DNA of 15,787 nucleotides from Bacilli bacterium (GTDB taxonomy: Bacteria; Bacillota_I; Bacilli_A; RF39; UBA660), in contig JAILQR010000062.1 of NCBI GenBank assembly GCA_024698845.1, positions 1 to 15,787 of the forward strand, read 5' to 3'. Made by a program: the position numbers and the translations under genes. The notes under the pieces are model-generated. The model did not search any database. It had not been told where the DNA came from and saw only the letters and a list, made by a program, of their open reading frames with translations. Each line of letters begins with the position of its first letter. Position 1 is the stretch's first letter. Of the stretch, positions 1 through 6,507 are shown piece by piece.

Positions 1-1
1 T

Positions 2-60
2 AAAATATGCCTATTATTTAATTGTAAATTTTTCATTAAATAATAGTGCATATTTTTTTT
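2..60 (+). terminator. Rho-independent terminator of an upstream unit
   Basis: Positions 2-22 pair with 35-56 to form a stem of about 21 bp interrupted by one bulged T at 47 (arm AAAATATGC + CTATTATTTAAT). The loop is 23-34 and an eight-T run spans 53-60. The T run is on the right, so it terminates + strand transcription arriving from outside the window. Whether it also works for the other strand cannot be seen because the left flank is cut off. Confidence 0.75.
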
Positions 61-64
61 ATTA

Positions 65-73
65 TGATATAAT
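65..73 (+). promoter_or_regulatory. Extended -10 promoter for the coiled-coil protein gene
   Basis: TGATATAAT at 65-73 is a perfect extended -10 element (TG-n-TATAAT). The hexamer 17 bp upstream (45-50) lies inside the preceding terminator stem and does not resemble TTGACA, so recognition would depend on the extended -10. The predicted start of transcription is near 80, giving a leader of about 40 nt before the ATG at 122. Confidence 0.55.
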
Positions 74-121
74 TATTATGGTAAAAATTATTCAATAACA
101 TAGGTAAAGGATTTGGTAGAT

Positions 122-2860
122 ATGGATAATTCAAGATATAATATAACTAATAAAGAAATTCTTGAAAAAATGGCACAAGAAATTATTGATAAAATGGTAG
201 AAGAAGCTAAAAATGAAGCACTAGAAATAGATGTAACTATTCCTGCAGATATTTTAGCTGCTCAAAAAATGATTGCTAATTCTAGTAATAACAGAACTGT
301 AGAACCTACTAGATTTATCGAACTTAATGATGAAATAAATAAATTATCTTCTTTAAGAGATTCTCTTAAAGATATGACTGTAAAAGAAATTCTTGCTGCT
401 ACTAAAGATTTTGAACTAGATGGAAAAAGTAAACTTAAAAAATTTCAGTTAGTTTATGAAATGGAAAAAGCTATTGATTTAAAAATTAATGAGCTTAAAG
501 AAGGGTATAAGACTAAAGAATTCCCTGGAGTTGTAGATTTTGTTAATGGAAGAATAGATTTAGTATCTCAAAAGCTTGCTAATATTGAAAGATTAAGTGA
601 AGAAGACAAAAATAAATATTCTTTAATTTATGATAACTTAAGAGAAATAAGAGATGAAATTAATTCTTATGATAAAGCTGTTAGAGATAAAGAAACTTTA
701 GTATCTTTACTTGATAAAAAAAGAGCTAAACAAGAACCTATTAAATCCGAAACTATTTCTAATATTAAAAAGATAGAAAAATCTCTAAAACAATATTCTA
801 AAAAATTAGAAAAAGAAGAAGCTAAATTAAAAGTAGCTAATACTGAACTTGAAAAAGAATTAATTAGTAATAATATGTTTGGTATTCAAGCCACTATAAG
901 ACTTTTAGAAGGCACTTTAAATAAAGCTAATGAAAAATTAGATGCTATAGAACAAGAAATTAAAGATACTGAAGAAAGATTTATTAAAGCTAACGAAAGA
1001 GAAATTCCAGAAGAATCTAGATCTGCACACAAATGTTATGAAGATATGTATAAAAGATTTTATACTATTGGAGAAACACTTGCTAAATGTGATGATGAAT
1101 TTGTAAAGGAATTTGATATTGATTATAACAATGAATGTTTAGGATTTATATCTGAGGCTTATTTACCAGCTCTTGAAAAAGAAGTTAAAGTTAATGATAT
1201 ATTAGCTAAATATGGTATGGCTATAGTACGAAAAGAAGAGCCTAAAAAGAAAGTTGTTGCACTATTTAAGGAGGGCAATAACTTAGAAAATGAAGCTACT
1301 ATTGATCCAGAATTTGCTAAAAAAATAGAAGGTGAATTTGAAAATAAGCCTGAAGAATTAACAAGTAGTGAAACTATAACTGAAGAAAATGTTATATCTA
1401 AAGATGCAGTTATTGATATACCTCAAGGTGGGCTTCATAAAATTAATATCTATAATGTATTAGAATCTAAAAAAGGAAATGTAATAATTGAATTTAAAGA
1501 TTTTGATGAAAATGAAGAAGTACATTTTGCAGAAGTGGATTATATTTTTGCAACACCACTTGGTATAAGCGTAGATGTTAAGTTAGAAGAATATGGCGAA
1601 CTTACAACTTTAGATTATGAACAAGCTAAACAAGTAGTTGATAGTTTACCTGATAGAATACCGGTTAAAATAAATGGTGAAATCGACTATAAAGTTTTAC
1701 AAGATGATAATGAACATGTAATAAGTTCTACACCTGCTGATTTATCTGATGTTGCTAAATCATTATCAGGAGAAGAACAAGTAGTTGAAGAAGAAGTAAT
1801 TGGTAGAGATTATATCAATGTTGGTGATGATGGAAAAGAATATAACATGCATATTTATAATGCAGACATTACAACAGATGGAAGAACTATTATTTCATAC
1901 TTCTTAAATGATGATAAAGAACATAGTATTTATGCTGAAGTTATAAACGATAATGGTAGTATATCATTTAAAGAATTAAGTAATCCTAATTTTGAAGCTA
2001 AGTATATGACTACTAAAGAAATTAATGAAATTATTAATTCTTTACCTGAATATCCAAATATAAGTTTATCTAAAAATGCAGAAGAAGTAGTAGAACCTGT
2101 AGTTGAAGAAGAAGTTACTTCTACTGTTAATGAACAACCAACACAAGTTGAAACTGTTAGTCAAACTGAACAAATTACATCCCAAGAAAGAACAAGAGTT
2201 ATAAATCCAAATTCTGGAAAATTTGCTTATGTTGATGGTAATTATCAACCTAAATTCTATGGGGTTACTGATAGAACTGATAAAGAAAACAAGGGAATTG
2301 AAAATAATTCAGATTCCTTCAAAGAGGCTATGGGAACATCTTCTTCACTAAATTTAGATCATTATGAAGAAGAAAAACAAAGAGTAGCAAATGTTAACGA
2401 TGATGCAAGAAATAAATTTATTAATACTTTAACTCAAAAATATCGTTTAAATCATGCTAATGCTGTTCAAGTTGCTGACATTTGCTTAAAATACAATGTT
2501 ATCGGTATTAATGGCTCTAATGGTAGAACTAATGCACTTGCTAATAAAAATTCAATCATGAAAGACATAACAGCACTATTTACTCAAGATAATAATGTTC
2601 CTGGTCAACCATTTGATCCGAAACTTGTATCAGTTGATAATTATAGAGCTAACGAAATCTTTGAAAACGTTCTTGAAGAAGTTACTCCAAGTGCAATTAA
2701 AGCTAAATTACTAAAAATTGAAAATAGATGGAAATTAGATCCAAACGATAAATACGTTAAAGCTTTAAGAGGATTTAAAAGAGCTTTTGAAGAAAAAGTG
2801 TTTGGTTCAGATTTTGATGACTATATGAAGTCTGAAAATGAAACTAGAAGAAGGGGTTAA
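122..2860 (+). CDS. Large cytoplasmic coiled-coil protein of unknown function with a duplicated domain
   Basis: I do not recognise this 912-residue protein. I chose ATG 122 because AAAGGA at 106-111 sits 10 nt upstream. The in-frame TTG at 113 is only 1 nt from that site and is unlikely. There is no signal peptide or membrane helix, so it should be cytoplasmic. Residues about 60-350 are Lys/Glu-rich and helical, typical of a long coiled coil. Two degenerate copies of an ~85-residue beta-rich domain follow (about 436-520 and 571-655), sharing an I-Y-N motif, a G-x-x-I-I stretch, an A-E-V motif and a closing S-L-P. An acidic/Glu-Val-Thr-Gln linker (about 650-690) leads to a compact helical C-terminal region (about 750-905) ending in a basic tail. 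It is co-transcribed with the DUF1292-like gene 2 nt downstream. It could be a scaffold for the neighbouring secretion genes, but this rests on proximity only. Confidence 0.85.
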   Translation: MDNSRYNITNKEILEKMAQEIIDKMVEEAKNEALEIDVTIPADILAAQKMIANSSNNRTVEPTRFIELNDEINKLSSLRDSLKDMTVKEILAATKDFELDGKSKLKKFQLVYEMEKAIDLKINELKEGYKTKEFPGVVDFVNGRIDLVSQKLANIERLSEEDKNKYSLIYDNLREIRDEINSYDKAVRDKETLVSLLDKKRAKQEPIKSETISNIKKIEKSLKQYSKKLEKEEAKLKVANTELEKELISNNMFGIQATIRLLEGTLNKANEKLDAIEQEIKDTEERFIKANEREIPEESRSAHKCYEDMYKRFYTIGETLAKCDDEFVKEFDIDYNNECLGFISEAYLPALEKEVKVNDILAKYGMAIVRKEEPKKKVVALFKEGNNLENEATIDPEFAKKIEGEFENKPEELTSSETITEENVISKDAVIDIPQGGLHKINIYNVLESKKGNVIIEFKDFDENEEVHFAEVDYIFATPLGISVDVKLEEYGELTTLDYEQAKQVVDSLPDRIPVKINGEIDYKVLQDDNEHVISSTPADLSDVAKSLSGEEQVVEEEVIGRDYINVGDDGKEYNMHIYNADITTDGRTIISYFLNDDKEHSIYAEVINDNGSISFKELSNPNFEAKYMTTKEINEIINSLPEYPNISLSKNAEEVVEPVVEEEVTSTVNEQPTQVETVSQTEQITSQERTRVINPNSGKFAYVDGNYQPKFYGVTDRTDKENKGIENNSDSFKEAMGTSSSLNLDHYEEEKQRVANVNDDARNKFINTLTQKYRLNHANAVQVADICLKYNVIGINGSNGRTNALANKNSIMKDITALFTQDNNVPGQPFDPKLVSVDNYRANEIFENVLEEVTPSAIKAKLLKIENRWKLDPNDKYVKALRGFKRAFEEKVFGSDFDDYMKSENETRRRG
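1428..2086 (+). repeat. Two diverged copies of an ~85-residue domain inside the coiled-coil protein
   Basis: Copy A is about 1428-1682 and copy B about 1832-2086. At protein level both run NIYN/HIYN, then GNVIIE/GRTIIS, then AEV, then a helix ending DSLP/NSLP, in the same order and at similar spacing. Identity is low, so this is an old duplication and not a DNA-level repeat. It could be an unrecognised beta-sandwich or ubiquitin-like binding module. Confidence 0.5.
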
Positions 2861-2862
2861 TT

Positions 2863-3129
2863 ATGAAAAAGGGTATGTGTGTTACTTTAGAAGATGGAAA
2901 AAATTATGCTCTAATTGATTCTGTTTCTTATGAAGACAAAAAGTATTTTGCTGCTGTTTTAAATGACGATGATACAAGCAATGAACTATTCTTTTTCAAA
3001 CTAGTTTCAAAAGATGAAGAAGAATATTTGGAACCAGTTAGTGTTGCTACTGACGAGGTTATAGTTAATGCTTTAATTAACCATATGGCAGAAAAATATA
3101 AAGAATTGGAATCACAAAAACAAGATTAG
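2863..3129 (+). CDS. DUF1292 (YrzB-like) small protein
   Basis: An 88-residue protein that starts 2 nt after the previous stop, with GGGG at 2853-2856 about 6 nt before ATG. The opening VTLEDGKNYALIDSV, the central run of the type KYFAAVLNDDD followed by ELFFFKLV, and the EEEYLEPV motif match the layout of DUF1292/YrzB proteins: an acidic small beta-rich protein of about 90 residues with the pattern LEDG...Y..L.....F.K...DE....LEP. The molecular function of the family is not established. In Firmicutes it is often found near housekeeping genes, so this gene may mark the chromosomal flank of the secretion locus and not be part of it. The TAG stop lies inside the stem of the following terminator, which ends the two-gene unit. 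Confidence 0.75.
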   Translation: MKKGMCVTLEDGKNYALIDSVSYEDKKYFAAVLNDDDTSNELFFFKLVSKDEEEYLEPVSVATDEVIVNALINHMAEKYKELESQKQD

Positions 3130-3159
3130 ACAATATACTGTCTAATCTTTTGTTTTTTT
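3122..3159 (+). terminator. Rho-independent terminator after the DUF1292-like gene
   Basis: A perfect 11-bp stem is formed by AAGATTAGACA (3122-3132) and TGTCTAATCTT (3139-3149), with a 6-nt loop. The T-rich tail TTTTGTTTTTTT runs to 3159. The stop codon of the preceding gene (3127-3129) is inside the left arm. Confidence 0.9.
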
Positions 3160-3168
3160 GATTATTTA

Positions 3169-3212
3169 TTTACACATTATGCTTGACTATATAAAATGCT
3201 ATAGTGTAAAAT
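3169..3212 (+). promoter_or_regulatory. Overlapping promoters with an inverted repeat upstream of the pilin-like gene
   Basis: Two candidate promoters overlap. One is TTTACA (3169-3174), 17 bp, TAAAAT (3192-3197). The other is TTGACT (3183-3188), 18 bp, TAAAAT (3207-3212). TTTACAC (3169-3175) and GTGTAAA (3204-3210) form an inverted repeat, and its inner flanks ATTATGC and GCTATA partly extend the symmetry. The right arm overlaps the second -10, so the repeat could be an operator. It could also simply reflect AT-rich promoter composition. Confidence 0.55.
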
Positions 3213-3239
3213 ATATTTAAGAAAAGGAGATGTTATTTT

Positions 3240-3593
3240 ATGATATTAGCTTCAGAATTTTGTGCTAGAAGTACAGACATTTGGCAAATAGTTGGAAAAA
3301 TTTTATTCGTATTTAAAATCGTAATACCTCTATTAATTATTATCTTTGGTATGATCGATTTAGGAAAGGCAGTTATTTCTTCAGAAGAAAAAGCTATTAA
3401 AGAAGCAACTTCTTCAATTATTAGAAGATTAATCGCTGCTGTAGTTATTTTCTTCATCCCAACAATCGTTGGTGCTGTATTCAGCTTAATTGGTGAATTC
3501 AACGAAGATCAAAAAGGCGACTATACTATTTGTAAAGACTGTTTAGTTCATCCATATAAAGATGCAACATGTTCATCTTTACATGTAGACTAA
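3240..3593 (+). CDS. Pilin-like two-helix membrane protein (VirB2/T4SS_pilin-like)
   Basis: A 117-residue protein with a strong AAAAGGAGA site about 9 nt upstream. It has no cleavable signal peptide. TM1 is about residues 21-41, a short charged turn about 42-63 (GKAVISSEEK onward, ending IIRR), and TM2 about 64-84 with an I-P-T motif at 73-75. By the positive-inside rule the turn is cytoplasmic and both ends are outside. The tail carries CKDC at 98-101 and Cys 111, so an exported disulfide is plausible. Two helices joined by a short polar loop is the architecture of VirB2/TrbC and T4SS_pilin-family subunits. The same module recurs in the next three genes. The gene is a transcription unit of its own, with promoter and terminator, which would suit an abundant subunit. 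The pilin role is inferred from architecture and context and is not proven by a signature motif. Confidence 0.7.
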   Translation: MILASEFCARSTDIWQIVGKILFVFKIVIPLLIIIFGMIDLGKAVISSEEKAIKEATSSIIRRLIAAVVIFFIPTIVGAVFSLIGEFNEDQKGDYTICKDCLVHPYKDATCSSLHVD

Positions 3594-3617
3594 TTTATAA
3601 ATAAAATTTATTAATTT

Positions 3618-3647
3618 AAACAACGATTTTCATCGTTGTTTTTATTT
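3618..3647 (+). terminator. Rho-independent terminator after the pilin-like gene
   Basis: The stem AAACAACGAT (3618-3627) pairs perfectly with ATCGTTGTTT (3632-3641) around a TTTC loop. A T-rich tail follows (to 3647, with one A). It isolates the pilin-like gene from the operon that starts immediately downstream. Confidence 0.85.
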
Positions 3648-3673
3648 ACTTATCTTTTAATTTTTGATAAAAT
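3645..3673 (+). promoter_or_regulatory. Promoter of the T4SS-like operon
   Basis: TTTACT (3645-3650), a 17-bp spacer and TAAAAT (3668-3673), with TGA just before the hexamer giving the extended -10 TGATAAAAT at 3665-3673. It is nearly the same arrangement as TTTACA-17-TAAAAT upstream of the pilin-like gene. The -35 overlaps the T tract of the preceding terminator. Transcription would start near 3680, about 22 nt before the ATG. Confidence 0.6.
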
Positions 3674-3701
3674 TATGTAATAAGTGTAGGTGTAAATTTC
3701 T

Positions 3702-5216
3702 ATGAAGAAAACATATAAATTTTTAGTATTAATTATAGCTTTATTTTTTGGATATATTGTTAATGCAAGTGCAACATCAGTTTGTACTGATACAACTATT
3801 AGTAATTTTAATTCAAGCACAACTAATATACCTGCATCAGACCAAAATATATCATGTGGATATGATAATGGAACTTCAGGTAGAGGAAGAAGATATTCCT
3901 TTATTGAAATATATCACGCAAGTAGTGCAACTTATGGTGATTCTTATTATGTTTACAAAGTATCAAAAGGTGGAGCTTCTGCAACAACTTACAAAATGAT
4001 GCTTTGTACTGCTAAGTTTGATGACAATATAGTGACATATACTGAGTATTCTGATGAAGTAGGAAGTATGTTACCATATAGTTCTATGGGTGCTGATACA
4101 ATGGAAGGCGAGTTCTATCCAAATTATTCCAATGGTGACTATAATGACAATTTTTATTATTTTATATCTGATCATGATACAGAACTTCATCCTGATGGAA
4201 TGTGTCCTGAATATGCTGGATTTAAAACAAGAACTTTTGATGATGGTACTCAGGATGAAACATTTGTTTATATGTTAGAGGGAGTATCTAGTGATAATAA
4301 TGGAGATAGTCATATTATTATCAATCAAGATGCTGTAGGTTTTAGTTATGAAGATTACATGACTAGATTAACTGTTACAGACAATCAACATAGTGGTTAT
4401 GAACACACTGAAGATGGGTATGCTGCTACTACAGATGTTCTTGTTGTTCCGCCAAAAATTAAGGCTACTAAAGTGACTGAACCAGATACAATTTATGAAT
4501 ATTACGAAAGTAATCCGTGTAAAACTGCTGGTGTACTTAAAACTTTAAGGATTGTACGTACTGTAATTGATATTGCTAAAGTTGTTGCACCGTTAATAAT
4601 TATTATTGTTTCTTCTATTAAATTTGGTAAAGCTGCTGTTGGCGGAGATCAAAATGCATTACAAGATGCATCAAAGTACTTTATTAAAAAAATAATTTTA
4701 TCTGTAGTTATTTTCCTAGTACCTACTGCAATAAATTTGGTTACTGATTTGGTTTACGAAAGTCCAAACATTAATGATAAATCTGCAAAATTCGGATATT
4801 GTGTGACTTGTTTATCTGGAAGTAAAACATCTTGTGATGCATATATAGATGCAATAGAAAATAATCAAAATCCAGAAGAGATTGAAGAAATTATTGATGA
4901 AATTGATAATCCTGATTATTCAAATCCTCAATGTGAACTTGCTTCGTATAATGGATTAGCAACATATGCTGAGTCACATTGTTCTGGAAGTGTAAACGGA
5001 AATTGCTATCAAGCAATTATTAATGATGCAAATTTAAAATCTGTTTATAAAAGAAAATGTAATTGTAAAGATAATAATTTTAATGGTTTAAATGCGTATG
5101 CAGCTAGTATGTGTGAGAGTCAAGATGTTACAATTCGTGAAAATTGTTTAAATTCAGTTAGATCCCAAGCACAATCTGAATATAGAACACGTTGTGAGCA
5201 AAATGTTGCAATGTAA
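3702..5216 (+). CDS. Exported anchored protein with pilin-like hairpin and Cys-rich repeats
   Basis: 504 residues; ATG with TAGGTG at 3687-3692 about 9 nt upstream. Residues 1-24 form a signal peptide (KK, hydrophobic core, NASA then T). The exported domain (25 to about 260) has Cys 28, Cys 52 and a C-P motif at 168-169. The pilin-like hairpin follows: TM1 about 287-307, a polar turn starting GKAAVGGDQN (309), and TM2 about 331-352 with V-P-T-A. After TM2 come CVTC (367-370) and Cys 378, which mirror the tail of the preceding small pilin-like protein. An acidic linker leads to two tandem 43-44-residue Cys-rich repeats (411-498). The ectodomain and hairpin match the next gene at the same Cys spacing, so the two are paralogues. 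It likely acts at the outer face of the membrane as part of the secretion apparatus. I know no named family for the ectodomain. It is the first gene of the operon. Confidence 0.75.
   Translation: MKKTYKFLVLIIALFFGYIVNASATSVCTDTTISNFNSSTTNIPASDQNISCGYDNGTSGRGRRYSFIEIYHASSATYGDSYYVYKVSKGGASATTYKMMLCTAKFDDNIVTYTEYSDEVGSMLPYSSMGADTMEGEFYPNYSNGDYNDNFYYFISDHDTELHPDGMCPEYAGFKTRTFDDGTQDETFVYMLEGVSSDNNGDSHIIINQDAVGFSYEDYMTRLTVTDNQHSGYEHTEDGYAATTDVLVVPPKIKATKVTEPDTIYEYYESNPCKTAGVLKTLRIVRTVIDIAKVVAPLIIIIVSSIKFGKAAVGGDQNALQDASKYFIKKIILSVVIFLVPTAINLVTDLVYESPNINDKSAKFGYCVTCLSGSKTSCDAYIDAIENNQNPEEIEEIIDEIDNPDYSNPQCELASYNGLATYAESHCSGSVNGNCYQAIINDANLKSVYKRKCNCKDNNFNGLNAYAASMCESQDVTIRENCLNSVRSQAQSEYRTRCEQNVAM
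4932..5195 (+). repeat. Tandem Cys-rich 43/44-residue repeat in the exported protein
   Basis: Repeat 1 is residues 411-453 (4932-5060) and repeat 2 is 455-498 (5064-5195). Each has four Cys. The first gap is exactly 15 residues in both and contains NGL-x-x-YA (NGLATYA / NGLNAYA). The later gaps are 7 and 17 against 10 and 15, and each repeat ends in Y-x-x-x-C with basic residues (YKRKC / YRTRC). Conserved Cys positions in an exported domain suggest two disulfides per repeat. Confidence 0.7.
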
Positions 5217-5238
5217 AAAATGTTTTAGGAGGTTAAAT

Positions 5239-6492
5239 ATGAAAAAGAAATTAATCATAATAATTACAATTTTATCATCAATATTTATGTTTACTACTAA
5301 AACAGGTGCTATTACAGCATTATGTAAGTACGAAGCATCAGATGGTTCTAAAGCTTATGTTATTTTGGAAAATTATAAAAAATATTTGTTCTTCGAACAT
5401 TTTGATTTATTATCTGTTGATGATACTGCTCAATTAGGAGCACTTACACCAATGAGTTCAATCTTCGGAATTGCCACATTAATAAATTATTTTCCAACAA
5501 TAAATAGTGGTAGTGATGGAATGTCATTATATTTTGATGGAACTTATGATTCTGTTACAGTAGAAAGTTTTATGAGTGATACTTTAGAAACAAAGTTTGA
5601 TGTTCATTGGGTAAACTCATCTGGTAATCCAGATCCAGTTGTAAAACAAAACTTTAAAAATGGTGACAGATGTCCTGATGTAATGTTTTATGATGGAGAT
5701 AGTGCTTTAACTATAGAAAGTGCTGAAATCTCATTTGCTAACGCACAAACAAGTGAAATGAGTGATGCTGCATGGGCAAATAATAAAGTTTATACTAAAC
5801 AAGTTGACTTAGTTACAGATAATTATAAATCTGATAGTACTATTAGTATGTTAAGAAATATTAATAATGCTCTTGATGGTAATGGCTGTGGTTCACCACT
5901 AAGCGGAAGTCAAGAATCTATGGATAACGCTATTGCTTATTTATCACTTAATGTTGCTTATGGAGATTTAACTGGTTCTGAAAAACATTTCTTAGCAAAA
6001 GCTATTAATTATGGATCTTCTCCAAATTCTTCTGATAGTTTAGGTTATAGTTATAGAGAATTAGCTCAAAAGATAGAAAATAATCCAAATGCTGATACAA
6101 CTGTATCAAATGCTTGTGGTGTTGATGCGACTGGTTTAAGACAAGCGGCTAAAATTTATAATCATGCTTATGAAGTTACAAGTGATTTTGGAGCAGATGA
6201 TGTTCAAGATTGTGAAGGAGTAATTGGTGATCCTAATGAAGAAGGAACATTTGCTTACTATCTTCAAATTATGTTAGATTTTGTTCAATATGGTGGAGTT
6301 GCACTTGTAATAGTTTTAACTACTGTTGAACTTATTAAAGCTGTTGCTTCAAGCGATAAAGATGAAGTTAATAAAGTAATGAGTAAAACATTAACAAGAG
6401 TTATTGCTATGATATTACTATTTATTGTACCAATACTTGTTAATTTAATGCTTAATATATTCCATATTTATGGAAATTGTGGAATTAAATAG
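5239..6492 (+). CDS. Exported anchored protein with C-terminal pilin-like hairpin (paralogue of the preceding gene)
   Basis: 417 residues. ATG 5239 is chosen because AGGAGG (5227-5232) lies 6 nt upstream and a good signal peptide follows (MKKKL, hydrophobic core, cleavage after TGA at 24). The in-frame ATG at 5194 would put 15 charged residues before it and overlap the previous gene. The ectodomain has Cys 29 in an A-L-C-K-Y context and C-P at 145-146, exactly 116 residues apart, as in the preceding protein (52 and 168). A second, unique region (about 200-340) carries a G-C-G (near 215), an A-C-G and a D-C-E motif. The hairpin is at the C-terminus: TM1 about 345-365, a turn starting IKAVASSDKD (366), TM2 about 388-409 with I-V-P-I, and a short tail ending G-N-C-G-I-K. 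It lies 22 nt after the previous stop and 15 nt before the VirB6-like gene, so a structural role in the same machine is likely. Confidence 0.75.
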   Translation: MKKKLIIIITILSSIFMFTTKTGAITALCKYEASDGSKAYVILENYKKYLFFEHFDLLSVDDTAQLGALTPMSSIFGIATLINYFPTINSGSDGMSLYFDGTYDSVTVESFMSDTLETKFDVHWVNSSGNPDPVVKQNFKNGDRCPDVMFYDGDSALTIESAEISFANAQTSEMSDAAWANNKVYTKQVDLVTDNYKSDSTISMLRNINNALDGNGCGSPLSGSQESMDNAIAYLSLNVAYGDLTGSEKHFLAKAINYGSSPNSSDSLGYSYRELAQKIENNPNADTTVSNACGVDATGLRQAAKIYNHAYEVTSDFGADDVQDCEGVIGDPNEEGTFAYYLQIMLDFVQYGGVALVIVLTTVELIKAVASSDKDEVNKVMSKTLTRVIAMILLFIVPILVNLMLNIFHIYGNCGIK

Positions 6493-6507
6493 AAAGGAGA
6501 GTGTAAT

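Noticed and set aside
3233..3502. Minus-strand 89-residue open frame opposite the pilin-like gene
   Set aside because: It is a mirror of the coding strand with no ribosome-binding site, and the + strand gene has promoter, strong Shine-Dalgarno site and terminator.
5194..5238. Upstream ATG 5194 as start of the second exported protein
   Set aside because: It would put a charged 15-residue stretch before a classical signal peptide and overlap the previous gene. ATG 5239 has a perfect AGGAGG 6 nt upstream.
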